From positions 1 to 50,811 of the forward strand of contig JAJPKS010000219.1 in assembly GCA_021323605.1 (NCBI GenBank): a DNA stretch of 50,811 nt. Direction: 5' to 3'. Every line of letters begins with the position of its first letter. Positions within the stretch are counted from its first letter, which is position 1. The translations under genes were made by a program, and so were the position numbers. Positions 26,433 to 33,787 of this stretch are shown one piece after another. The notes beneath the pieces are model-generated. The model did no database searches, had not been told where the DNA came from, and saw nothing but the letters and a program-made list of their open reading frames with translations. Origin of the DNA: Bacillota bacterium (GTDB lineage Bacteria; Chloroflexota; Dormibacteria; Dormibacterales; Dormibacteraceae).

Positions 26433-27257
26433 CTAGGCCAACAACCGCTCCACCAGCCGGGCGATTCCACCGCTGCCGGGCCCGCCCACGGTGCGGCCGC
26501 CGGCGGCCGCCAGCACCTCGGGCGGGGCGCCCTCGATCGCGTAGCCGAGGCCGGCCCAGGCGATCATGGTCTCGTCGTTGCGGCCATCGCCGACCGCCAC
26601 CGTCTCCTCGGCCCCGATCCCGAAGCGGTCGCACAGGAAGCCGAGCGCCTGGCGTTTGTCCGCGGCCGGGCTGGTGACCTCCAGGTAGGCGGGCAGCGAG
26701 GTGGCCGCGTTGAGCCGGCCGGCCCAGCGCCGGCGCACCTCGGGCAGCAGGCGCTCCACCACCTCCGGCTCGGCCACGATCACCACCTTGGGCGTGGCCG
26801 GCCCCATGGCCAGGTCCAGGTCGCCGACCACGTGGACCTCCATCCCCGCGTGACGGGCGTAGGCCCGGGCCTCGGGCCGGTCGCGCTCCACGATCAGGCG
26901 GTCGTCCACATAGGCCTGGACGTGGAGGTCGCGTTCGCGGCAGAACCGCACCACCTCCATAGCCAGGGCGTGCGGGACCCCGTGGTCCAGCAGCACCGTC
27001 CCGTCCAGGGAGCGGACCTGGGCGCCCTGGTAGCAGACCAGCGGGTCCTCGAGGCCGATGGCCCGGGCCCAGGGCAGGGCCCCGGGGAAGGGCCGGCCGG
27101 TGCAGGCCACCACCCTGAGGCCAGCCCTCATGGCCCGGCGCAGCGCCTCCACGTCGCGCGGGTCGAGGCGGAGGTCGAAGCTCACCAGGGTGCCGTCCAG
27201 GTCGACGGCGAGGAGGCGGTAGCGCGGCGCCGGACCGGAGGCGGGGACGCCGCTCAC
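26433..27257 (-). CDS. HAD-superfamily phosphatase, Cof type
   Basis: The 274-aa product has motif I as LLAVDLDGTLVS, a Cof-type C2 cap (about residues 90-200) with GLEDPLVCYQGAQV, the lysine region TSPAADKRQAL, and motif IV as VAVGDGRNDETMI. It is expected to dephosphorylate small sugar or cofactor phosphates. The GTG at 27257 overlaps the stop of the HD gene as GTGA; a longer frame reading upstream is out of step with that gene and is not used. It is the fourth gene of a five-gene operon. Confidence 0.87.
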   Translation of the reverse strand: MSGVPASGPAPRYRLLAVDLDGTLVSFDLRLDPRDVEALRRAMRAGLRVVACTGRPFPGALPWARAIGLEDPLVCYQGAQVRSLDGTVLLDHGVPHALAMEVVRFCRERDLHVQAYVDDRLIVERDRPEARAYARHAGMEVHVVGDLDLAMGPATPKVVIVAEPEVVERLLPEVRRRWAGRLNAATSLPAYLEVTSPAADKRQALGFLCDRFGIGAEETVAVGDGRNDETMIAWAGLGYAIEGAPPEVLAAAGGRTVGGPGSGGIARLVERLLA

Positions 27258-27829
27258 GGGACCAGCCCGAGCTCCTCGGCGATCGGCACCAGGGCGTCGC
27301 GCACGAACTCGACGTGCTCGTCGAAGTCGACCCCGAGCGCCTCGGCCCCGGCCAGCAGCTGCTCGCGGTGGACGCCCCGGGCGAAGGCCCGGTCCTTCAT
27401 CTTCTTGCGCACCGTGCGGGCGTCGACCGCGCCCAGCGAGCGACCCTTGACCAGGGCGCAGGCGATGATGAAGCCGCACAGCTCGTCGCAGGCGTAGAGC
27501 GCCTTGCGGATCGGGGTGTCGCGGGGGACGTCGAGGTAATCGGCGTGGGAGGCCAGGTCCTGGAGCAGGTCCTCGGGCCATCCCCGGTCGCGCAACATGC
27601 GGATGCCCCGCATCGGGTGCTGATCGGGCGTGGGCCCGGTCTCGTAGTCCCAGTCGTGGATGAGACCGAGGACGCCCCAGCGCTCCTCGTCCTCCCCGAA
27701 GCGGCGGGCGTAGGCGCGCATGGCCGCCTCCACGCTCAGCATGTGGCGCCGCAGCGACTCGCTCTCCGTCATCGCCGTGACCAGGCCCCACGCCTCCTCG
27801 CCCGTGGGCTGGTGGACCTCAACCGTCAC
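27254..27829 (-). CDS. HD-domain metal-dependent phosphohydrolase
   Basis: The 191-aa protein carries the metal ligands of the HD superfamily: a His in SLRRHMLSVEAAMRAY, the HD pair in LGLIHDWDYE, and a third His in LASHADYL. CDELCGFIIACALVKG after that is a helix with the final Asp. Such small single-domain HD proteins are often annotated only as hydrolases, and the nucleotide substrate is unknown. The GTG start overlaps the end of hisC by 11 bp and the stop overlaps the HAD start by 4 bp. Confidence 0.85.
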   Translation of the reverse strand: MTVEVHQPTGEEAWGLVTAMTESESLRRHMLSVEAAMRAYARRFGEDEERWGVLGLIHDWDYETGPTPDQHPMRGIRMLRDRGWPEDLLQDLASHADYLDVPRDTPIRKALYACDELCGFIIACALVKGRSLGAVDARTVRKKMKDRAFARGVHREQLLAGAEALGVDFDEHVEFVRDALVPIAEELGLVP

Positions 27830-28886
27830 CGGCCATCACCTCCTCCAGCGCCTCCAGCAGGCGCAGATGCTGTTCTCGGGTACCGACCGTGATCCGGACC
27901 CAGCCGGCCGCCGGGCCCTGGCCGAAGTGGCGGACCAGGATCCGCCGCCGGCTCAGCTCATCGACCAGCCAGGCCGCATCCCGGTCCTGCGGCGGTCGGG
28001 CGAAGACGAAATTGGTCGCCGAGGGGCCCACCCCGAAGCCGATCTCGGTCAGACGGTCGCCGAGCCAGGCCCGCTCCTGGACCACGTAGGCCACCAGCCG
28101 GTCGTGGTAGTCGCGATCCTCGACTGCGGCCACGGCCGCCGCGATCGCCAGCCGGTCCACGTTGTAGGAGTCCTTGACCAGGTCCAGGGCCGAGATCAGG
28201 CCGGCCGGAGCGGCCGCGTAGCCGATGCGCATCCCGGCCAGGGCGTAGGCCTTGGAGAAGGTCCGCAGGACGACCAGGTTCCCCCACCCCTCGGCCAGGA
28301 GGTCGATGCAGGCGGCGGGCGCGAAGTCCACGTAGGCCTCGTCCAGCACCACCACCCCCGACGAGCGTCGAACCACCTCGCGGACCGTCTCGCGGTCCAC
28401 CCAGCTGGCGGTCGGCGAGTTGGGATTGACGAGGAACTTGAGCGGCGCCGGGTCAGCGGCGAAGGAGTCGGGCATCTCCCAGGCCGGCCCCAGCGCGTGC
28501 ACCGAGGGTTCGACCTCGTACATGCGACACAGAGGGCCGAAGAGGGGATAGCTCGGCTCCAGGTAGGCGACCTGCCCTCCTTTGGGAGCGAAGGCGCGGA
28601 AGCACATGGCGATGAGGTCGTCGGCGCCGTTCCCCAGCGCCACCTGGTCCGGGGTCAGCCCGTGGAGACGGGCGACGGCCTCCCGGGCCGACGCCGCCAG
28701 CGGGTGGGGGTAGAGGCGAAGGTCCTCGCCCACCGCCCGGCGGATCGCATCCAGCACCCGGGGCGACGGCGGCCAGGGTGCCTCGTTGGTGTTGAGCTTG
28801 ATCCAGCCCTCGGCGTCGGGGGGCTGACGACCTGGGACGTAGGGGGCGAAGCCGCGCAGGGCGGGCTTCAGGAAACGTTCCGACAT
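27819..28886 (-). CDS. hisC: Histidinol-phosphate aminotransferase
   Basis: The 355-aa PLP enzyme converts imidazole acetol phosphate to histidinol phosphate. IKLNTNEAPWPPSPRV, LGNGADDLI, FLVNPNSPTASW, VVLDEAYVDF and RTFSKAYALAGMRIGY (with the PLP lysine in TFSKAY) are characteristic of class I/II HisC. The ATG at 28886 lies inside the end of holB (19-bp overlap). No other his gene is nearby. It sits oddly between DNA replication and hydrolase genes. Relatives acting on aromatic amino acids cannot be excluded. Confidence 0.9.
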   Translation of the reverse strand: MSERFLKPALRGFAPYVPGRQPPDAEGWIKLNTNEAPWPPSPRVLDAIRRAVGEDLRLYPHPLAASAREAVARLHGLTPDQVALGNGADDLIAMCFRAFAPKGGQVAYLEPSYPLFGPLCRMYEVEPSVHALGPAWEMPDSFAADPAPLKFLVNPNSPTASWVDRETVREVVRRSSGVVVLDEAYVDFAPAACIDLLAEGWGNLVVLRTFSKAYALAGMRIGYAAAPAGLISALDLVKDSYNVDRLAIAAAVAAVEDRDYHDRLVAYVVQERAWLGDRLTEIGFGVGPSATNFVFARPPQDRDAAWLVDELSRRRILVRHFGQGPAAGWVRITVGTREQHLRLLEALEEVMAGDG

Positions 28887-29920
28887 GCCAGCAGGAAACA
28901 CTCCAGGGCGAGACGCGGGCTCACGTTCTGCTCCAAATAGCCGATGGTGTCGTAGGAGAGCTCCAGCAGACGGGCCCAGCGGGCACCGGCCGGCGAGGAG
29001 GGATCGCAGAGCATCCGGCGCCGCAGCAGGAGCTGCCAGCAACCCAGCGCGAACTGCACCGGGTCCTCCAGCCCCCCGGGATCGACCGCCGCCTCGCCGT
29101 CGAGGTCGGGACGGAGCTCGGACGGGGCGGAGTTCCGCCTTCCCCCTCGCCACTCAGACCTGGCCGCGTCCAGCTCCGCGGCCAGGGCGAGGGGGACGTC
29201 CTCGCCGGCCCCGAACACCGCCTCGAGCCGCCGCTCCCAGTACCGTCCCCGCTCCACGACCCCCTCGTCGTGGGCGGCCCTCAGCGCCCAGCCGGGCCGT
29301 CCCCGGGAGAGGGCCGCCAGCTCCTGGGCCCGTTCCTCGGCCAGCCCCCGCCGGCGGAGCCAGGCGACGATCTCGGGCAACGGAACGGGATGGAAGGCCA
29401 GGCGCTGACAGCGGGAGACAACCGTCGGCAAGACGACGAACGGGGACAGGCTGGGGGTGGTGAGCACGATCACGCGATTGGGGTGCGGTTCCTCCAGGGT
29501 CTTGAGCAGGAGGTTCTGATAGGCGTCGGGGATCCGCCCGACCGTCCCCACCACCGCCACCCGGTACGCGCCCACCCGAGGCTTCATGGCCAGGAAGGCC
29601 TGCAGGGTCTGCTCGTGCCGATCCGGTCCCTTCTCCGGGATGAGGCGGATCTCGTCCACTTTGAGCGGCCCGGGATGGTCGTCCTCCCAGTAGTCGGGGT
29701 GGCGCTCCAGCGGGGCTTCGGGAAGCAGCGCCGAGGCCAGCGCCCGGGCCACGGTCATCTTGCCCAGAGAGGGCTCGCCCACCAGAAGGTAGGCGTGGGA
29801 CAGCCGCCCCGAGGTCAGCTGGCGGCCCAGGAGCCTCCGCACCGGACGGTGACCGATGACGTCGGGGAAGGGATCGGCGGGGGCGGAGGGGACGATCTCC
29901 TCGGCGGGAACGGACGACAC
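28868..29920 (-). CDS. holB: DNA polymerase III, delta' subunit
   Basis: The 350-aa protein is a clamp-loader AAA+ subunit of the DnaX/HolB type. It has VIGHRPVRRLLGRQLTSGRLSHAYLLVGEP at the start and a modified P-loop (GEPSLGKMT in place of GPPGxGKT). KTLEEPHPNRVIVLTT follows, then the SRC sensor motif in VVSRCQRLAF. A HolB-like role fits better than DnaX because zinc-binding Cys residues and the C-terminal DnaX domain are absent. The GTG follows TACCCT by 8 nt (leaderless). It is the first gene of the operon holB-hisC-HD-HAD-LmbE. Confidence 0.83.
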   Translation of the reverse strand: MSSVPAEEIVPSAPADPFPDVIGHRPVRRLLGRQLTSGRLSHAYLLVGEPSLGKMTVARALASALLPEAPLERHPDYWEDDHPGPLKVDEIRLIPEKGPDRHEQTLQAFLAMKPRVGAYRVAVVGTVGRIPDAYQNLLLKTLEEPHPNRVIVLTTPSLSPFVVLPTVVSRCQRLAFHPVPLPEIVAWLRRRGLAEERAQELAALSRGRPGWALRAAHDEGVVERGRYWERRLEAVFGAGEDVPLALAAELDAARSEWRGGRRNSAPSELRPDLDGEAAVDPGGLEDPVQFALGCWQLLLRRRMLCDPSSPAGARWARLLELSYDTIGYLEQNVSPRLALECFLLACRNVS

Positions 29921-29928
29921 GATCTCTA

Positions 29929-29934
29929 AGGGTA
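29929..29934 (-). promoter_or_regulatory. -10 box of the holB operon
   Basis: TACCCT on the minus strand is 8 nt upstream of the GTG at 29920, with no Shine-Dalgarno sequence. It is probably the promoter of a five-gene leaderless operon. Confidence 0.5.
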
Positions 29935-29981
29935 GAGGGAGAGGCCGACCGAGACCGCGTCCATGGAGTCGACGGGCCGGA

Positions 29982-30236
29982 TCAGCCCGGCCGACCGGGG
30001 GACATCCTCTCCGGCCCCCAGACCACCGGGCCGGGCAGCGCGAAGGACCCGTCTGCCGGCCGCGGGAAGGGCGCCACCGGCGCCGGACGGCGGGGCAGCC
30101 TGCCCTCGCCGACGCGGTGGGGGCCGAGGACCGCGCCCGCGATCCCGAGTCCCACCCAGGCGGCGACCAGCCCCACCGCCAGCCCGACGACGACGCCGGC
30201 CAGCAGCCGCTCTACCACCCGCCACGCGTCACCCAC
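29982..30236 (-). CDS. Small membrane protein (84 aa)
   Basis: The 84-aa product starts with GTG, has a single helix at about 8-30 (RLLAGVVVGLAVGLVAAWVG) with a Gly/Ala-rich face, and a Pro-rich soluble tail ending FALPGPVVWGPERMSPGRPG. The start at 30236 overlaps the stop of the SHOCT gene by 8 bp. A longer frame reading adds only Arg-rich, unconserved residues. The function is unknown, but the tight overlap suggests that it acts with the SHOCT membrane protein. Confidence 0.5.
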   Translation of the reverse strand: MGDAWRVVERLLAGVVVGLAVGLVAAWVGLGIAGAVLGPHRVGEGRLPRRPAPVAPFPRPADGSFALPGPVVWGPERMSPGRPG

Positions 30237-30627
30237 GTCGCAGGACCTCCCGTCTCGCCTCGTACTCCTCCCGCCCGATTTCCCCGCGGGCGTAGCGCTG
30301 GCGCAGGATCTCGAGCGCATCCGGGGTCACGGGCCGAGAACGGACACGGACCACGACCCAGGCCAGGAGCGCGGCCACGAGCAGGACGATCAGGAACCCC
30401 GGGGGACGCAGGACCAAGGGAAAGCCCGGCGGAAACAGGAGGGGGGAGGGCCGAGCGCCGACGCCGACGAAGGCCCGGAGCACGACGGGGAGGATGCCCA
30501 GCGCGACCACGACCAGGCCGACCACGAGACCGACCGCGAAGGGCCAGCCGGAACGGCTTCTCGGAGGAGGGGACGGCGCAGGGGGAACCGGAGGCGCCGG
30601 GAGGCGGGATCCAGCCGGCTCGTTCAT
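30229..30627 (-). CDS. SHOCT-domain membrane protein
   Basis: The 132-aa protein has a Pro-rich N-terminus, two membrane helices (about 28-53 and 75-95) and a C-terminal SHOCT motif (DALEILRQRYARGEIGREEYE). SHOCT is a short helical motif of about 30 residues found in many small bacterial membrane and stress proteins, and its exact role is not known. It is followed by the overlapping 84-aa gene. The ATG at 30627 begins just beyond the long intergenic region that precedes the deacetylase gene. Confidence 0.75.
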   Translation of the reverse strand: MNEPAGSRLPAPPVPPAPSPPPRSRSGWPFAVGLVVGLVVVALGILPVVLRAFVGVGARPSPLLFPPGFPLVLRPPGFLIVLLVAALLAWVVVRVRSRPVTPDALEILRQRYARGEIGREEYEARREVLRRG

Positions 30628-30923
30628 ACGCGCAGATTACGAACCACCGGGGGCGAATGTGTGAGCAGGGTGTTAAGAGCGCGCCGGCCGCGGGCGATGG
30701 ACGCCCTGCGGCCGGCCGCTTGCACCGGTGGCTCGCCCCGTCCCTTCGGGCCAGCAGCTCAGGTGCGTCGGCAGGGAGTCTCGACCGACCAACGCCCCCA
30801 TCGAGTCGTGTCTACTCCTCACGCTTCTCGCTCACAACGGGCATAGTCGGCCTTTTTTCTTCACCCTTATAATCGCCTCATAAGGCATTCATCAGGTGCC
30901 CCTCACGCACCCGGAGGTAAGCG
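30628..30923. promoter_or_regulatory. Divergent intergenic region with lower GC and a TATAAT box
   Basis: About 300 bp without a gene, less GC-rich than its surroundings, mainly in the right third. A perfect TATAAT at 30868-30873 has no clear -35. CCTTAT (30865-30870) and ATAAGG (30880-30885) form a perfect inverted repeat around it with a 9-nt spacer, so a repressor site overlapping the promoter is likely. A T-run at 30853-30858 lies beside it without a stem. Confidence 0.5.
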
Positions 30924-31871
30924 ATGACTCGGCCCCGTCTCATTGATCTCGATGTCCCTGGTCCCAGGCGCGATTTCGTGGGATACGGTCGGCACAAGCC
31001 CAGAGTGGTCTGGCCGAATGGAGCCAGAGTTGCGGTCAGCATCGTCGTCAACTATGAGGAGGGATCGGAATACTCTCTGACCGCGGGGGACGGTCGCGGC
31101 GAGGGCCTGGCCGAGATCGACTATCCGATCGGCCGCGAGCATCGAGACCTGGCCACCGAGTCCGTCTACGAGTACGGCAGCCGGGCCGGTGTGTTCCGGC
31201 TCCTGTCGCTCTTCGAGGAATACGGAATCAAGACGACGTTCTTCACGGCCGCGGTCGCGCTGGAGCGAAACCGAGACGTCGCCGAGTGGCTGCGGGAGAG
31301 CGGTCACGAGCCATGCTCGCACGGCTGGCGCTGGATCGAGCACTGGCTCCTCAGCCGTGAGGAGGAGCGCCAGCACATTCGCTGGGCCGTCGAGTCCATC
31401 CGTGAGACCTGCGGAGAGCGGCCCCTGGGCTGGTACTGCCGATACGGGCCGAGCGTCAACACTCGGGAGCTGCTGGTGGAGGAAGGCGGCTTCGTCTACG
31501 ACTCGGACGCGTACAACGACGACCTGCCGTACTTCACGGAGGTGGGCGGGCGGCGCCACCTCGTGGTGCCGTACAGTTCCTTTCCCTACAACGACGTGCG
31601 TTTCGTCCTCGCCCAGGGCTACGGTGGCCCGACCGACTTCTACGACTGCTGCCGGCGCGGCCTGGACGAACTCTGGCTGGAGGGAGACCGTGGTTATCCG
31701 AAGATGATGTCAATCGGCCTCCATCCCCGGCTCAGCGGTCATGCTGGACGGGCGTCGGCCCTCCGCCAGTTCATCGAGTATGCCCTCGCCAAGGGCGACG
31801 TGTGGTTTGCCAGGAGAATCGACATCGCCCGCTGGTGGCTGGACCACCACGAAGGGTTCGAACGCCCGTGA
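30924..31871 (+). CDS. Polysaccharide deacetylase family protein, PuuE/allantoinase-like
   Basis: The 315-aa protein shows the NodB homology domain in the branch that contains PuuE (a metal-independent allantoinase). Signs are GYGRHKPRVVWPNGARVAVSIVVNYEEGSE, ATESVYEYGSRAGVFRLL, FFTAAVALERN and EPCSHGWRWIEH. Allantoin ring opening is a reasonable guess, but the branch also includes other cyclic amide and chitooligosaccharide hydrolases. A good GGAGG Shine-Dalgarno sequence precedes the ATG, and the promoter carries an inverted repeat. It is beside a ribose-type ABC importer and a GntR regulator on the other strand, so it may process the imported compound. Confidence 0.8.
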   Translation: MTRPRLIDLDVPGPRRDFVGYGRHKPRVVWPNGARVAVSIVVNYEEGSEYSLTAGDGRGEGLAEIDYPIGREHRDLATESVYEYGSRAGVFRLLSLFEEYGIKTTFFTAAVALERNRDVAEWLRESGHEPCSHGWRWIEHWLLSREEERQHIRWAVESIRETCGERPLGWYCRYGPSVNTRELLVEEGGFVYDSDAYNDDLPYFTEVGGRRHLVVPYSSFPYNDVRFVLAQGYGGPTDFYDCCRRGLDELWLEGDRGYPKMMSIGLHPRLSGHAGRASALRQFIEYALAKGDVWFARRIDIARWWLDHHEGFERP

Positions 31872-31920
31872 GGCGCCCGGGGCCTCTGGGCCTCTGGTTT
31901 TCCCCAACTCGGGAAGACGC

Positions 31921-32655
31921 TCACCCGGGCCCGATCAGCTCGCCGAGATGCTCGATGAAGGAGCGATCGCCGTGGTCGGCGATGGCGATCAGCAGGCCCT
32001 GCCGATCACCTCGCTCCGCCAACTCGAGCAGCACCCGGTGCCTGGCAACGTTCTCCTCGAGGTTGCCGTACATGCGCTCGCGCAGGCGAAGGTTCATGGC
32101 CATGCAGAGGCGGAGCTGGAAGGCCAGCGACCGATAGGCCTGCATCAGCCGTCCGTGGCGGGCGAGGCCGCACATCGCCGTGTGGAAGGCGATGTTCTCC
32201 TCCAGCAGCCGATCCCGATCCCCCTGGATCGCGGCGCGATGGATGCCGCGGAGCGCCTCGCGCAGCGGCTCCAGCAGGGCCGGATCCCGGACCGGCACGC
32301 CGAGCTCCACGGCGAGCCGGTCCAGCGCAAACCGCAGCGTGTAGATCTCGTGCACGTCCCGGGCGCTGAGGGGCGTCACCGCCGCACCCCGACGCGGCAA
32401 CGTGACCACCAGGCCCTCCTGCTGCAGGATCCTCAACGCCTCCCGGAGCGGTGGTCGACTGATCCCCAGCCGCTCCGTCAGACGCTCCTCGACCAGACGC
32501 TCGCCCGGCCGGTACGCCCCCGACAGGATCAACTCGCGCAGCGCGGCCACGGTCATGTCCACCAGGCTGGGCGGGTTGATCTTGTCCCCTCCGGCCGCCC
32601 AGGCGTGATCGGTGGCGTGCGGCCAGCTCAGATCCGCCTGCCCGACCCCTTTCAC
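31921..32655 (-). CDS. GntR-family transcriptional regulator, FCD type
   Basis: The ~244-aa protein has an N-terminal winged helix (LVDMTVAALRELILSGAYRPGERLVEERLTERLG and SRPPLREALRILQQEGLV) and an all-helical FCD ligand domain. The metal-binding Asp/His pattern is present in parts: FALDRL, IAFHTAMC, ENVARHRVLLELAERGD and IADHGDRSF. It probably controls the neighbouring ABC operon and the deacetylase gene in response to an organic acid or amide. The start is uncertain; I chose GTG at 32655, 52 bp after the permease stop, which makes it the last gene of the transporter operon. Confidence 0.82.
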   Translation of the reverse strand: MKGVGQADLSWPHATDHAWAAGGDKINPPSLVDMTVAALRELILSGAYRPGERLVEERLTERLGISRPPLREALRILQQEGLVVTLPRRGAAVTPLSARDVHEIYTLRFALDRLAVELGVPVRDPALLEPLREALRGIHRAAIQGDRDRLLEENIAFHTAMCGLARHGRLMQAYRSLAFQLRLCMAMNLRLRERMYGNLEENVARHRVLLELAERGDRQGLLIAIADHGDRSFIEHLGELIGPG

Positions 32656-32707
32656 CGACCGCCACCGCCATCGCCCGGCGCCGCGCGTAGGGGAGCGGGC
32701 ATACCGC

Positions 32708-33787
32708 TCAGCCCCCGGTGTCCAGCGCCTGCCGGCGCCGGGCGATCTGGGAGAGTGCAACCGCGATCACGAGGGCTCCGCCATAGAACAGCGACTGCAC
32801 GTAGCTCTGTGCGCCGAGGAGCTGGAAGCCGGTGATCCCGGTCACCAGGAAGTACACCGCAACCAGGCAGCCAACGGGGTTGAACCGCCCCGGGGCGATG
32901 GTCGTCGCACCCAGGAAGGCAGCAGCGAAGGCAGGCAACAGCAGCTGGGTGCCGGAGGTGGGATCGGCGGCACCCGTGGTGCCGGCGTACGCGACTCCCG
33001 CCACCGCGCTCACCATCCCCGAGGTGACCAGGGCGCCCAGGCGCACACGGTTGACGTTGATCCCGGAGAGGCGGGCCACGTTCCTGCCTCTGCCCACGAA
33101 GAGAAGCCGCCGGCCAAGCGGGGTCAGCTCGAACACGTACCACATCACCAGGCAGAGCAAAAGGCCATAGTAGAACTCGAGCGGGATGCCGAACAGGCGG
33201 TTGACGATCACCCAGTCGACGAGGTTCGCGGAGACACCGCTGATGGTGTTGGAGCCGCTGATCAGGAGCACCAGTCCACCCGCGAAGGTGCCGGTGCCGA
33301 GCGTCACGATGATGGAGTCGATGCGAAAAAAGAGGATGAACGCTCCGTTCACCAGCCCGACCATGGCGCCCGCACCCAGGGCGACCAGAATGGCCAGGAC
33401 GATCGGCCAGTGGTGCTGCACGTTGAGAACGGCCACCAGCATGGCCGCGAGCGTGAGGGTGAAGCCCACGGAGAGGTCGTAGTCGCCGGCCGTGAGCGGG
33501 ACCAGGAGTCCCAGGGTGAGGATCACGATCACGGCCTGGGAGCCCAGGATGGTGGCGAAATTCCCCGCCGTGGGAAAGGTCTGCGAGGTGCCCGGGAGCA
33601 GGGTGAAGAAGAGCACCACGATCGCCCAGGCGATCAGGAGGCCGTACTGCCCGAGGAGGGTCGAGATCCTGGGAGCGCGGATGCGGCGTCCGCGGACCGT
33701 CTTCTCCAGCCCCTCCGCCTCATCGACCGCGCCCACCTCGGTTGCCGTCCCGTCGGCCGCCGGTGTTCCCTCCGATTCCATCGTCAT
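32708..33787 (-). CDS. Ribose-type ABC transporter permease
   Basis: The 359-aa protein is of the BPD_transp_2/RbsC family, with about eight to ten membrane helices from residue 43 on. AGDYDLSVGFTLTLAAML, GAMVGLVNGAFILFF, GTFAGGLVLLISG and GALVTSGMVSAVAGVAYAG are typical of sugar, purine-nucleoside and branched-chain-like importers. The N-terminal 40 residues are acidic and unconserved. The ATG directly follows the TAG of the ATPase gene, so the two are co-translated. Only one permease is present, which implies a homodimeric channel. Confidence 0.9.
   Translation of the reverse strand: MTMESEGTPAADGTATEVGAVDEAEGLEKTVRGRRIRAPRISTLLGQYGLLIAWAIVVLFFTLLPGTSQTFPTAGNFATILGSQAVIVILTLGLLVPLTAGDYDLSVGFTLTLAAMLVAVLNVQHHWPIVLAILVALGAGAMVGLVNGAFILFFRIDSIIVTLGTGTFAGGLVLLISGSNTISGVSANLVDWVIVNRLFGIPLEFYYGLLLCLVMWYVFELTPLGRRLLFVGRGRNVARLSGINVNRVRLGALVTSGMVSAVAGVAYAGTTGAADPTSGTQLLLPAFAAAFLGATTIAPGRFNPVGCLVAVYFLVTGITGFQLLGAQSYVQSLFYGGALVIAVALSQIARRRQALDTGG

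Noticed and set aside
31850..31875. T-loop-like GGTTCGAA sequence suggesting a tRNA
   Set aside because: It lies in the last codons of the deacetylase gene (EGFERP) and has no acceptor or anticodon stem.
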